Positions 11,401-26,400 of a stretch of 64,000 bases of DNA are shown here, piece after piece. Position 1 is the stretch's first letter, and each line of letters begins with the position of its first letter. The stretch covers positions 20,613,524-20,677,523 of the forward strand of contig JAOWCC010001501.1 in the NCBI GenBank assembly GCA_030867875.1. The letters are read 5' to 3'. The translations under genes and the position numbers were made by a program. Below the pieces are notes generated by a model, which saw only the letters and a list, made by a program, of their open reading frames with translations, was not told the origin of the DNA and ran no database searches. Source of the stretch: Actinernus sp. WN-2022. Taxonomy: Eukaryota; Cnidaria; Anthozoa; Actiniaria; Actinernidae.

Positions 11401-14400
11401 CCCATGTGAGAGAGGCTCAGTACCCTAGAACAATAGATTTTATCAGACTTTTTACAGGGATCATTACTTAATCTACATGCACTTGCTTCTAAGTCAATTA
11501 CATTTTCAGCAAGATAATAGGGTTTCTACTTCATTTTTTTTTAAAGGGGCTGTGTCACGGTAAGACTTTACATTCGTTTTTCCTAGCAGGAAAGAGCTAT
11601 TTCCACCGATTTTGATATGAACTGATGAACCTCTCGGCCATGTGGGATGCTTAAAATGAAAGCAAATATGCAAAAATGACTAACAAACAGTGTATATAAA
11701 CAGTCTCCAGGGAAAATATTGAAAATCCTTTCAATCAAGCATCGAGGGAGGGAGGTTTAACTGTTTGTATCCAATTAACAGCCACTAAACGAGTGATTAC
11801 TCGATACATGTGCAGTACCATGACATAGCCCTTTTAAGGTTACCGGATACCTTCAAAACGAAAATGATGGTGACATTTTTTCCCACACAGAAATGTAGTT
11901 TTAGTGGTAGTGTCTCATATACCAAAATCTCAGTTCAAAAAAAAATAATATTGACGGAGAAATACCCAAAGGAAGTTTTTAACTGGAAGTAAAAGGTTCT
12001 GTTTGATTGACAGCAGATCAATAAACACACATGACAAGTGCTCACTCGCCCGTAATGACCGTGCAAGGAAAGCTAGCGCATATTAAATTCATGTTTTTGT
12101 TTATTGAGAAAAGTTTCTCCACACACGATTCCATAATTCCATCGGTTGTTGGCCTTATGTCTTCCAAAAAGCAAGCAGGATGCCCTTAGCTTGGAAAACA
12201 AAGATAAAAGAAAAGCAAAACAAGGCCAAACAATGCATACGACTACGAGCCAAATAGATAAATAAATAGAAGTCCTCGCAACGACAAAGGTTCGTATTTT
12301 CACTTTCAGACAGAGTGCCGAGTGGTCCACATCTGAACATAAAGAAGAATTGATAGGAGCCAGCCGAGAGAATATTTGTTTCCAAGAAACCCAGGCCAAG
12401 AAAGCTTAGATGGAAAGTCTGATCACTGTGACTCTGAATCGCTTGAAACAATCTCACCGTGCTGTTTCAGACGCAGGCCTGCAAATCGGTGTCTCCTCTA
12501 CTAACTATGCTGACATTCGAGGCATCTCTAGATTTTTTGAAGTGCTATTTTCTATGCTTTCGATTTCCAACCAAAATAGAGTTTTAAAAATGTTCCCACT
12601 CAAGAGGAATTTATTCGATTTGTGTGAAATCTTCACAAAATGTCAATTGATATCGCAGCTGCAAAAGGGTGTCGGCGAATTGGGATATTCTAAAAAGAGA
12701 GCTCTTGACAGCGTTTCTCGCATATCTACTTGGACTATGTTTTCGCCTTTTCACGAAGAGCATGATAACTTCTGAACTAAATCGAATTTTGAAATTCCAC
12801 GACACGGTTTTGTAATACGATTCCTCTGAAATGCGACAAAACAAACAGATTTTACAACTTAATTTTTTTTTCAGAGTCGGAGCTTCTGAAAGCCATCTCA
12901 CTAGATCGGAGAAACGGGATCGCGAAAAATTCGACATTTTCAAAGAATTAAAAACTTTTTATTTATTCTTGTAGTCAATTTTATAAGCTTTAAAATGATA
13001 CATGGATGATTTATCTACGATGTTTCCTCGAGGCGCTACATAATTTAGACTGGAAACGCACCCTGAAGGTTTCCGGTAACCTTAACAGGAACCCCAAAAG
13101 GTACCAGAATCTCATTATGTAGGTGTGCCTTAAATTTGTTTTTAGCTACAAATGTAAGATGTACCAATCCCAAAACACAAAATTAACTGACATTATTTTG
13201 ATCCAAGTGCAATAATTAACTGTGAAAATACCAAAACAATCATGATAGTTTTATTTTCTTATCTTACTTTGATTAGGATGTTTCAAATTGAACACCATAA
13301 GTGGTACCAAACTGTACATTGTAACCCAGTGTCCTCCTCAGATTTTTTCCCCAGAGCAGTGCTCGCATTGTAACCTCTAAAATGCATGACAAGTTTCCCT
13401 AACAGTACTATATAGGGAGTTCCCCCACCCCATTCCCCCAGGGGGTCAATATTATTGTGCTATGCAATGATTTTGTTACCTCTGCATTCTGCATTCACAT
13501 AAAATTTAAATAAAAGATGCAATTTATTTTTTGACATGCATCCCCAGGGATGCAAAACAGCCAAATGGAATGTGGCTACAGTGTGAGCTAGGCTTGATAA
13601 ATACATGTACTTGCAATATATTGTAAAGCGATAGTAATTAAGACATGCTGAACTGACCATGTAGCATGATGCTATTACAGACACCAACAATAATAATTAA
13701 ATATTGAGCACTAAAATTTTGACAAACTTAGATTTCATTGTTGTTCAATCAGACTCAGGGGGGGGGGGTACTCCCATATATACCGGTATAGGCTATACGG
13801 GTACGTGCTGCTCGACGGGGTATGGTTTTTGACAATTCTTAGTTGGGAACAGGGTATATAAATCTCTGTTTTGGTCTGGAACAGGGAAGATCATCATTGT
13901 TGTATACCAGCTGAAGGTGATTCATGTGGACCAGGTAGTTTCCGATCATCAATATCCGGGATGCATGGCCGAAAGGATTAAGCAGCTTCTTGTGATTGTG
14001 AAAGTAGTTCTGGTCACATACATGTAGATCTTGTACAACATAGCCACATAGACTCTTGTTTCTAGTCTGGAACAGGGTACCTCTTTTTTTTTGCCTTAAT
14101 GTCTGGAACAGGGTTGCAAAAATACAATTTCTTGGTCTGGGACAGAGTAAGGGTTTCAAGAGCACACCCCCATCGTTATTTTTTAGGGAGTACTTCCCCC
14201 CGGGAGTCAGACTCATTGTTTACCATTTCAGAACTCAATATTTTGGGTCAGGGACTCACATTTTTTATGGAGTAAGTCATAAGGAATCATCATATGCAAT
14301 TTGTAACAAAATCTCTGCTCTTAATAAATGTAAATTACCAGTATTTATATCCACTGACAATATGGGATAGTGCAGATATCAAGACTGGTCATTCCTTTGT

Positions 14401-17400
14401 GCAATTCTAGAATGAAAAGATGGCATTCTTCCTGGTTATGGAGCGTGATCTAGGAGTAGACCATGAGGAAATATTAAACATTGCAGCAAATCTGGCAAAA
14501 GTAAAGGTACGTGTATGGTAGCACTACTGCAAAACAAAAGAAAACTTTGGCCGACCTAAGACACGTCTTACTGGTCAGTGTTCTGCCTTTTCCAGGCATT
14601 TTTCAGTAGATGGTGGAATAGTAGAAGTAGCCAATACAAACACATTTATTTATTGTGCTGAACACAGTCAAGTAACTTAATATACTATTGTTGTCAATTT
14701 AAGTAGCCTTTAATAGCTTTCTCCAGATGTTGTTTTCACTTTAAAATTTTCTGCCTGTACAAAGTCCATCCTCATATTTAATATCTATCTCCCTGATGGA
14801 CTTGCCAATTAAGGGATAACCTTTTCATCAGTGACTCACTTTAAGACCACCACTAGCAGTTTTGGCCAGAAGCTAACATGAGGGTAATTCTAGAATTTGT
14901 GGTTGGGGTTTAAGTTTCACAAGGATGTCAATTGATGTTTGCAGGATCTAGGCATTCCTGCAGTTCTCCAAGCAGAGGATCGTCTCCGTCAAGTCTTACA
15001 GCCACATTACATTCAGCTCCTGTCTCACATTAGTCGGCTGGAGGGTGGGGTCAAGTTTATTGTTGACATGCAAAGTGATTTACTAGTAAGTTTTAAGATG
15101 AATATTTTTGTTATTTTTTTGTTGAATGAGTGGATTTGGAAATGCATTATAATATTTATAATAAAAATCAGGAATGGATTGTCACCAGGATTTGGAGCCA
15201 CTTAAGGTCAGGCAAAATCAGAAAATGGGAAAAAATAAAAATGGGAAAATATTTGGGGGTAAGGTCAGGCAAAATCAGAAAATGGAAAAATAAAAATGGG
15301 AAAATATTTGGGGGGGGTAAGTTCAGGCAAAATCGGAAATGAGAAAAAAGGGAAAATGTTTTTTGGGTAAATCAGAAATGGGAATAAAATGAGAAAAATA
15401 TTTGGGGTTAGGTCAAGCAAAGTCAGAAAACAAATGGGAACAAGAATGGGAGTGAAGGATGGGGGAGGGGTTGGGGGTCAGTTTCTTGGGGAAGGGGGGG
15501 GGGGGGCATTGTCTCCCTGCCTCTTCTATTTGATCCTCTGGTGACAATGCAGAAAATTTGTTTTAAAGTATGGCTTGAAAGATCAAGAACAGCAAGCTGG
15601 TCGACAGGAACTCCAAGCCCTGAGCACATCCATTAAGAATCTCCTCGCACAGTGGTTTGCTGTGGGCCTGTTGGATTTGCAGAAAATAACCTGGAACTCA
15701 TCATGCAGTATACTGGAAAAGGTTATATATATTGACATCTCAATAACTTAGGACCAATTTATGCCATCACCCGTAAAATTCAGGGTATTGCTAATCTTTG
15801 CATACTCTTTAACATGGTAGCATTCAACTGTTATTTACTGCTCTCTGTATATACTAATCTATTGAAACAAGATGCTGTATTTTTGAGTAGGATCTATGGC
15901 AAGAGTTTGTTGTCAATTCATTGTTTTGGATTTATAAATGTGTGGCAGTTATGGAGAGCTATTTTATTTTAGTGTAAAATTTTACTTAAAAGATACCAAA
16001 AAAGGTTCAGCCCCGTTCAGCCACAACTGAACCAAAACTAACCTCACAGAAACCTAAATTTTCGAACCTCAAATGAGCATAAATCGAACCAAAATACGAA
16101 CCTAAATCCGGTAAGACTAAATGAGGCTCCAATTTAGGTAAAAATCGTACAGCAATTTTGACGGTAATTTTGATCGAGCTTCGGCATGTGAATCAGTTGA
16201 CCCATCATGCAAAGCGTTTTTTTTATGGCGTAAACGAGACTCTTGGGAATGAGGCTATATCGTTAAAAGCCAGTCACGTGAAAAGTTCATAAATAAAAGA
16301 ACAACAAATTGCAAGTATTGAAGCATTTCAAGTTTATTATCGAATGTCATTGCTAAATTGAGCCTACATACACGTACCCAAAAGCTTTTACAATGAATAA
16401 TTTTATTAACCAGCAAGCAGACCCTCATTAAATTGCCAAGCTTTTTATGAGAACCTTATTCCATCGCTTATGAATTTCTCAGCAAACTGACCGAAAATAA
16501 TTGGCTGAAAAAAGATGTACCTTTTATTCCTCAGTATATGACTTCTTGTAGACCGCTCAGGCTGCCTTAATATGGTTAACTTAGCTCATGGTTACATATA
16601 ACTATACGTACACAGACATCAGGCCCGTAGCTAGCTAGTACGATCTCATACAAGTGCCTTTAAATAAATTAATATTCTTTGCCACCCAGTACAACCACGT
16701 GATTGCATTATTTTATTAATACCCTGTATATCAATTTCTTGAGTTAAAGGGGCTGTGTCACGGTAAAACTTTACATTTGTTTTTCCGGGCCGGAAAGAGC
16801 TATTTCCACCGATTTTGATATGAACTAACGAACCTCTCGGCCATGTGGGATGCTTAAAATGAAAGCAAATATGCAAAAATGACTAACAAACAGTGTATAT
16901 AAACAGTCTCCAAGGAAAATATTGAAAATCCTTTCAATCAAGCATTGAGGGAGGGAAGTTTAACTGTTTGTATCCAATTAACAGCCACTAAACGAGCGAT
17001 TACTCGATACATGCGCAGTACCATGACATAGCCCCTTTAAGAAATCGTGTCGATATGCTAGGATTTGTAAGTTTGAATGCTTTATTGAGGTTTTGCAATG
17101 TGTTTAGTTCTCGTTGTTTAAGTGGTCCCAGTTACTCTGTAATGCACAACCCTCAACTGTTTGTTATTTTTTGGGAATATTGCTAAGAGCCCAGCCTCTT
17201 CAAGGCTGGAGAATATAGGTAATACGACGACGGATTGGGTTTACGAATATTATTAATATTTTTAGGTTATTTTATATGCAGCTCTTGGGAAGAGCATCAT
17301 TATATGACAAGACTCTGTATTTTAATAAAGATTGTATTGTATTTTGTTGTATTGTGTTGGTTTTGTACCTGCCCACCCACCGCTTTAGCATAATGTGTTT

Positions 17401-20400
17401 TTCCCATTTTATATTTGTAGATAATTCGCTACGAGGCCGTTCATCCAATACAAGGCTGGGATGACCTCAAAAGACGCCTCGCCCCTGACAGAAGATGTTA
17501 TATCTTTACTCATCGCTCCATGCCTAGAGAACCGATCGTCGTTCTACACACTGCGCTGGAGTACGAAATATCCGATAACATACAGGTAATTATAGCTACC
17601 TACGATAAAACGCGCACTCTGATTGGCTAAAAGGCGTGTTTTCAATAGTACGCGCACTCTGATTGGCTGAGAAACCGTGTATTATCGAAGGTTTATAGGA
17701 TCGAATCAATAGTAGCACACCTACATGGCATTATTATGAATCGGATTTTCAGCAGCACGTTTTAACATTCACGTATTGCTTAACATCACGTAATGAAGAA
17801 TACTTAAAACAAATACCTGGAACAAAAGCCTCGGACTTGAACTCGATGCGATACGGTTTACTGAGGCGTGAGATTCAGTCGTTCGTGATAACACAAATAC
17901 CACGTCAGTATTAAACAATAGGCCTTATGCGTGGTGATGTCATGATTTTTACTTTGGGACCGTTTATTTTTAGCGGGAGAGGGGGGGGGGGGGGTGGTTG
18001 GCATCCATAAAAAAACGGCTCTTAAAGGGGGGGGGGGGGGGGGGGGGGGTTAGCTAAAATATGAGCTCTTATAAGTGGGGGTCATCTGGAAAAATAATAG
18101 TTTCAAACATACTGTAAGATCTATTCGTAATGTGTGTGTGTGTGGGGGGGGGGGGGGGGGGGGGGTTTGTAAGGCAAAAATCAGAGATTTTCAGGGAGTC
18201 ATGCGAAAAAAAATTCAAACGGGAGGGGGGGACATGCAACAGACAGACAAACAGCGATTGTTTATTGGCACTTTGTAAAAAGACTTTTACATGAGTGGAA
18301 GTCCAATAATAATAGTAGACTGAATAAAAACGGAAAGCTAGCTATCTGAGGCAGTGCCATTTTTTCTTTTGGAAGCAATAAAATATATTTCGAAATAGTT
18401 TTCATTAATTTTCTTGGTGGATTTATCAGTAGCCTAAATTGCTTGTCAGCAGTTAGGTGTTGAAAGGGGGAACAAAGCCTTCAAATCCACCCCCACCCCT
18501 CCCCTCCCACCGATAAACAATGAATGGTCCCTTAGGAAAATCCAGGAAAATGGAACGGACGCCCCTAGCCTCCTCCACAGGCCTCCCAGTCTTTATTTGT
18601 ACCAATATATAAAGATAATACAGATAAGAAAAAACATAATATGACTCGACGTTTTTCGATTATAAAAGGGCGGTGCCTGTGGAGGAGGCTACGGACGCGC
18701 TACCCTGGGTACCAGAGGTTCTTCTGCCCAGTTCACCTCCGGCACTCGCTGATCGCGCCGTCATATGGCCGTGAACTGAGCGAGAAGAACGTCTGACTTG
18801 ATGGGAATTAAACGTATGCTGTACCCTCGGCTTCCGAGACTTTGTCGCTCGACTCTCGCGGCTCGGTGCTCCTTGCGCACGCGAACGCTAAGGGCCTGGG
18901 GATGAGACAGCACCCAGGGTATAAACTAAGTACCGGATCACCTTGGATGGGATCTAATCAGCAAATATAAATACAATAACCTATAATTGTGGCGTCGAAA
19001 TATGCCCTGATATGCCGCGGACATTATCTGTTCCGAGAAGAGAACAGTTCCCTAGAGCGAAGGCAAGGGAAACTGTGAGCTTCGAGGATCAGATAATGTC
19101 CCAAGGACATATATCAGGGTATATTTAGACGCCACAATGTAGGTTACTGTTGTTATCATCTTTCAGACATTTTCATTGACGCGCGCATATACGCTCACAG
19201 GGGCTGTTTAAATACAATAACCTATTTGTGGCGTTGAAACGTAAATACAATAAGCTATTTGTGGCGTCGAAATATGCCCTGATATTTCGTCCGCGGACAT
19301 TATCTGATTCGAGAAGAGCACAGTTCGCGAGAGCGAATCTCGAGGGAAACTTTGAGGATCAGATAATGTCCAATAAATATATCGGGCATATTTCGACGCC
19401 ACAATGTAGGTTATTGTCGTTATCACCCTTCAAATATTTTCTTTGACGCGCGCTTATACGCTCACAGGGGGTGTATTCGCTGATATTTCCCGCTCGCGGA
19501 GAGAAAATATCGGGTCACGTGACGCATTCAACCAATCACGCGCGAGAGAAAATATTTGATGGATTGTAAATACGAAAATTAAGCAACATGAAAAGCTGAT
19601 AGTACGGTTAGGGAAAATATATAATTACTACCGATATTTCGGTTGGCACGGCGAACCTTCCTCAGGGTACATAAGTATATGGAACGTTACAAATTAAAAA
19701 AATTGAAAACGTTACAAATTATTAAATTTGATTACAAAAGCTTATTCTAGAAAATGGATTTCGGATACAGTAAACCGATTGCAAGTTGCTCTAAATTTCT
19801 CTTAAGGTTACTGGATACCTTCAAAGCGAAAAAGATGGTGAAATTTTTTTCCCGCACAGAAATGTAGTTTTAGTAGCAGTGTTTAATATACTAAAAAATC
19901 CGGTCAAATTTTTTTTATATTGACGGAGAAATACCAAAAGGAAGTTTTTAACCGGAAGTAAAATGTTCTGTTTGATTGACAGCAGATCAATTAACACATG
20001 ACAAGTGCTCACTCGCCCGTATCGAAAGTGTATGAAATGAATTTATGCGCTAGCTTCCCCATACCAATGTTTACGTTTATTGAGAAACGTTTTTTCCACA
20101 CACGATTCCGTAATTCCATCGGTTGTTCGCCTTATGTCTTCCAAAAAGCAAGCAGGATACCCTTAGCTTGGAAAACAAAGAAAAATGAAAATCAAAACAA
20201 GGCCAAACAACGCATACGACTTCGAGCCAAATCAGAAGTCCTCGCAAAACTCGACAAGGGTTCGTATTTTCACTTGTGTGCCGAGTGATCCACATCTGAA
20301 CATAAAGAAGAATTGATAGGAGCCAGCCGAGAGAATATTTTATGGAAACGTAAGTCTGACGGTTCACCTTTTTGTCTTTTTTTTTTCAAGTCAAAAAGCC

Positions 20401-23400
20401 GGCTATAGCTTTGATCGGAAATCAACATACAATATTCATCTCGGCAAAAATATATATTTCTCTAATTCCTAGATTACAATACCACTGGAACCCACATATT
20501 AAAATAAGAGACAACAAGGAGAAATATGGCTTGTAATTATATTTACATATTGAAACTCTACCTTTAGTTTTTCCCACGGAATTTTGGGAGACTCCAGGAG
20601 GTTGCTTCTGATTGGAGAATGGGTGTCGAGTCCGGAAAGCCGCTCTAAGTAGGTGTGAATCAGTTGCTGAACTTCTAATGCCGATTTCTCGGCTACAATT
20701 TTTCAACGTTTCTGCAGTCTTCAAGTGAATTGATTGCATATAAGAATTTACCGGTATTTTTTTAAATTTCGTCCAGTGATTCTACAATAACTAATCTCTA
20801 AAAGCGTGTGTGCTTTTTTTCGATTTGTTTTTAGTTTTAAAGATATCGGTCCAAGCGTGATGGCTTGGCAAAAATAATCAATGACTCGACTTTAAACTGC
20901 AATAATTTCACATAGAAAATAGATATCAAAAATCGCACACACGCTTTTGGAGATCAATGCCCGCTTAACTTGACACAAGTGTAATTACTTCGTAAGTATA
21001 AAAACCCGACGCTGGTAATTCGCGTTTATAAACGTCTTCGACATCGGGTTAAAGTGACTGTAGTTTTAAATATAGAGTAATTCCGTATAAAATAACCTTT
21101 TACTGGTATTCTTCAGTTATCAACCTTTCCATTGATATATAGTTTCCCATATTTTGTTCGCCAAGCGCCCGCGTAAACGCATTTTTGTGGAAATCACTTT
21201 TGAAGGTATCCAGTAACCTTAAAAGTAGTATTTTCATCACTCGAATCTTTGCCACCTTCATAAATGTTCTCCAGTATATCTGGATAGAATACTCTGCTAA
21301 TCTGAGTAGTTATTTTTGTCTTTTGTCGAGTGACCCATTTTCCATTGTTCACAGGTCATTTTGAGTGAACCAGAGGTCGATATTGACGAGTGTGAATACG
21401 AGCTGGAGAATAGAACCACTGCCATCTTCTACTCAATCTCCTCTACTCAGAAAGGTTGTAATTTAAATCCTTAAGTTTTTCTTCCCAGCTCCTAGACTGC
21501 TCTCTATAATCCCAGAACGAGTCGTACTCCATTCACACTGCCACTACAGCCACTCACTGCCTAAGCCTAAGGCTTAGCTTAATCAAGTTATGGGCGAACG
21601 GAATTTTTGCCTGAGACAGGGAGCAGCAGAGTGCCTGCGAGATAGTGAGGCAACCGTCGCTGAGGGGAGGGAGGGTGGGGATTTTTTTCCTTTTCACTGC
21701 GGCTGGAAACGCGCCTTTGGGAAACTTGGGGAAATGGGCTGTTGCGATGCCACAAACCTAATATATACTAGCAGAGGGTCCTTAGAGGGATGCATGCGCG
21801 TGTAAGTACGGGCTAAAGGGTCATAAACTACATTATAACGCTTGCGCGGCGGTATTTCGTGGCTGACGTGCCAGTGAGAATCCTCACAAAAGTAATAACA
21901 GATTTCCTACAAAACTACGATCTTTCAAATCATATGTGAACAGTTTACCTTTACTATATTGCTGTGGTTCATTCGCTTCCCGTTTTCGTAGAAGTATTTG
22001 TGTTTGAGAATTCAAGTGATAACTTCCCTGGGTCCAGAATTTCTACTTCCTCCCTTCGCGAAAATCCATCGAGGAGCGAAGCGACGTCTGTTGCTGTGGC
22101 ACGGCTTGCGAGTCGGCTTGCGAGTCGCACTTCCATGTTCGAACTGGTATCACATTTCTCGAATAACCGGTTTTGCAGTCATGACGTCTGTTAGCTGTCA
22201 AATACATGTGTACACTTTTCGGCGCCATTGATTTGCGCTAACGTTGTTCGAAATGGCAATGGTTACACTAGCCCTTTTCCCGTGGTAAATAGCCACTTTA
22301 CCACGGGAAAAACAATTTTGTGCGTGTGTCCGCAATTTCCCGAGAAACCTCTGGAACCAGGGTACTGGAGTACAGGGCCGACGAGCTGGCAGATATACTC
22401 AAAGGTAGCTCGAGAGACTGAAGTTCTCTTTCCACCAGTGGTCTAGCGATATTCATTAAGTAATTGCTGGAACAACTTTTGCGGTCGCGGAACTTGGTGA
22501 TCGAGCAAATGTCTTCGTCTAGCTCTCAAGTAAAGCCCAACCAATTCAATCGATAATTCCGATAATCGATATTTTTCGATAATCGATATTAATCAATCGA
22601 TGAAAATCGATAACGGATACATTTGTGACTATCGATTATTATCGATTTTCATCGACTTTCCGTTAAAAAGAGTGAAAGTTCAAGTACCGATGGAGGCTTT
22701 TATAATAGAGCTGCCACTGACTCAACTGCATGAAACAATTTCATGCATCTAGCCTTGAAATTATAACAATATCAACATTGTCCTCACACAGTGTAGATTC
22801 GCTGCGAGTGTGTAAGGATTTCGAGCTTTCGACTGTAGTGCGGTATGTGTGGTTTCCCGATGTTTGCGTCAAACACGTCCGCTGAAATTAAATAGATGCC
22901 ATGCAGGACCCACGAAAGAAGATTGCATTGACAGTTGACAGGAGCCCATTACCAGGAGCGTCCATCTTCCCCACTGTGTCTGTACCCCAGCACAAAGGTA
23001 GATGAGGCTATTTTTAGCATTGCGTTTCGCGCGAAAAAGAACAAAGGTAGGCTATTCTTAGCCAATCAGATAGCTAACGTCATTTCTCATTATCATTCTT
23101 CTCACTTTCAACGCGGGAATTCGAATTGCTGGTTTTCACTCAATCCCCAGAGATTCAAATATTGGTGGCCCAACAAAAGAAGCTAACGAGGAATCTATTG
23201 TTTAAGGGCACCAACATGGCGGCAACCTCTTTTCGCGGGAATTTCGAATCTAAAAATAGCCTCATCTACTCCTGTGCTGGGGACCCAACCCATAACAGAG
23301 GAACGCTCCTGGTAATGGGCTCCTGCAGTTGATAATTATGTGTGAGATGATAACTTGTTGTTTTTCGGTTAAGTGCCATTCGAATTTGACGAGTTTGACT

Positions 23401-26400
23401 AATGGTCGCGGGTCGCGTGTCGCGGGTAGACGGTGCGGGTGCGGGTAAAAAGGTGCGGGTGCAAGTAAAAAGGTGCGGGTGCAAATAAAAAGGTGCGGGT
23501 AAAAAGGTGCGGGTAAAGATATGCAATGTATTCGAGAGAGAAAAGAAAAAAATGCGAATTTGAATTTTTTTATGTAGTCGTTCAAATTAAATCTGGTTCA
23601 TGTTCACACCCTGTCAGTTTGCCATACCGACATCAAACTGTGGGTAAACAGATGTATGGTAATCGATTATCAAAAAGCAAAAATAGCGAATTTGCCGGTG
23701 CGGGTGAAAAGAGCTGTCTTTACCTAGCATGGCAGCCCTAAGGCTAAGGCGAATTTGAAATTTCTTATGTAGTCGTTCTATTTTTGGCAATTAAATATGG
23801 TTCATGTTCACACCTTGTCAGTTTGCCATGCCGACATCAAGGCACCGAAGCCAAAAGAATCAATGGTTACTGTTCGACTGTATGAAGTGATTCGCGAGGG
23901 ACATCGAAAAGTTTTCGACTTGTGACATTAAGTCTATATAATGATATTTTCTAGTTCTTCTATGAATTGATACTAAAACCCGTTGGACGACTGGGATACT
24001 AGAGTTGCCTGCGGAGGAGACTATGTTATTACCTATTAAAAAAAACCAACAATAAAATGTAGAAATGAATACAACTGTCTCTAATTTGGATAAGCTGTAA
24101 AACGATCTGTTTCGGCTACGGCTATCAATTCGTTTTGCCAAGAGTCGATCCTAGCGGACTATCAAGCAAACAAAAAGAAAAATAATATAAGGGATCCTAA
24201 CAACAATCCTCTTAGGGACGGACCATTTGAAAATTGATGGGTTTTTTTTTTGCTCGATATTTTTTTTAGGACTCCTAGTGCTGTAATATTTTTTTTCTTC
24301 TGGCATCGGACCTTGCTCGAGATTTTTTTAGGCCATTCGGTATTTTACACAATTTTAATGTTTGTAGATTTGTGGTATTTTCCATGATACATTACATTTG
24401 TTTAGTAGAAAACATATATATACAGGTATTATTCTGGAAATCTCTACCTCACCCTCCATTCCGGACGTATACTTGAAATTGTACTGTTTAATTCGTGTAT
24501 CATCGCATTCTAGTTCACAGGCAGCCCAAGCTCAAGTTACGAAAATATAAGGGTTTGTATGGGAGCGTAGCGAGCTCAAGTTACGAAAATATAAGGGTTT
24601 GTATGGGAGCGTAGCGAACTCCGTTTACTAGCCAGAAATACTGTAAAGTATTTGAATAAAATGACTTACCTTGCCACTGTGATGTCTTCTGTCGTGTTTC
24701 TCTCCTTGTTGGGTACTAGTTTTAAGCTGATTTCAGCCGGGTTTTTTTTTCCGGAGCCCCAGCTTAAAACTACCCAACAAGGAGAGAAACACGATAGAAG
24801 ACATCACAGTGGCAAGGTAAGTCATTTTATTCAAATACTTTACAGTATTTCTGGCTAGTAAACGGAGTTCGCTACGCTCCCATACAAACCCTTATATTTT
24901 CGTAACTTGAGCTCGCTACGCTCCCATACAAACCCTTATATTTTCGTAACTTGAGCTTGGGCTGCCTGTGTCTAGTTCATCATATTGCATTGTTCCGTAG
25001 TCTCAAATAAAAAACATAGGTACGCAATGCGTACTAGAAGGTACTTGCAAGAATGGCAAGTTCTTACAAGCTATGTGAGATACCTTTGGTGATAAACTGG
25101 ACATTAACTTATGACAGTAATGAAGGCATAAATTATTGCTAACTAGAAGTATTTTGATGGAACTCCCAGTGTTTATATAATAGCTGTAATGCAAATATTT
25201 TATTAGTATTATAACATATGGGATAGGTCTATTTATTTACATGACAAGTATTTCTTGAGAACTGATTTTAAAGCAATGCATGGTATCTAGTACACTCTTC
25301 ACTACTCCATCCATTTATCCTATTAATTTGTATAGTGACAGATTGTTTTCATTATTCAATGTTTGACATTCAGGTTTATATTTCCTTGAGGTGTTCAGAG
25401 TTTACATTTTTTACATATTCCATTAGGTACTGATCAAATCATCATTCTTGTGATGTTGTTAGAGTGGCTGCGCTGCATGATCTACTATAGGGAGTACCCC
25501 CTGGGCATAAATTATTACTAACTAGAAGTATTTCAATGAAACTCTGAGTAATAACAGTTATAATGCAAACGTCCTATTAGTATTAAACACATGGAATAGT
25601 TATATTATTTAACTTACATCACTGTATTTTGTGAGACTTGATTTTAAAGCAATGCATTGATTGTATCCAGTACACTCTTTCTACAGGCTTGTAACTTGTG
25701 TAAGAGGTGTCCATGGCAGTTTTATTAATCGCGAGTAGGCGGTTCTTCTACCACAAGAGCTGCTAATTCTCGCCTTCGTCATTTTCTTCAAGAATAACAG
25801 CAAATTCAGGGAATACTTAAATCAGTTTGTTATGTGTCAAACTCCCTCGATGCCACGTTAGAATCCATCGCCGGGTATGTCGAATCTATTGTCCAAATAA
25901 GCGAGTATTTCATCCAAAGCCATTCACAAGAGCCATTTAAATATTCCCGGAAAATATCATTACCGAAAATTTGACCAAATCCAGGAGCACATTACAGGAG
26001 CGTTCCTATGTCATGGGCTGGGGCCCCAGCACAGGAGTAGATGTGGCTATATTTAGAATTGCTGGTTTTCACTTAACGTCATAGCCGCTATGTTGGTGCC
26101 CTTAAACAATAGATTCATCATTAGCTTCTTTTGTTGGGGCACCAACATGGCCGCCATGCCCTTTGTCATTTGAATATCTGGGGATTGAGTGAAAACCAGT
26201 AATTCAAATTCCCGCGTTGAAAGTAAGAAGAATGATAATGAATAATAATGAGAAGTGACGTTAGTTATCTGATTGGCTGAGACAACATGGCCTTTGTTTA
26301 TTTCGCGCGAAATGCAATTCTAAATATAGCCACATCTACTCCTGTGCTGGGAACATACCCAATGGGGAAGATGGACGCTCCTGGCCAAATCACGATAAAA

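Noticed and set aside
12073..12943. Overlapping frames of about 100-120 codons on both strands
   Set aside because: They lie inside a TTAA-bounded non-autonomous element, and related frames in the copy at 19802-21222 are not conserved as protein.
23262..23585. Frames rich in His/Pro/Thr repeats
   Set aside because: They are translations of the GTGCGGGTAAAAAGG minisatellite in the large inverted repeat and appear in mirrored form at 27948-28217.
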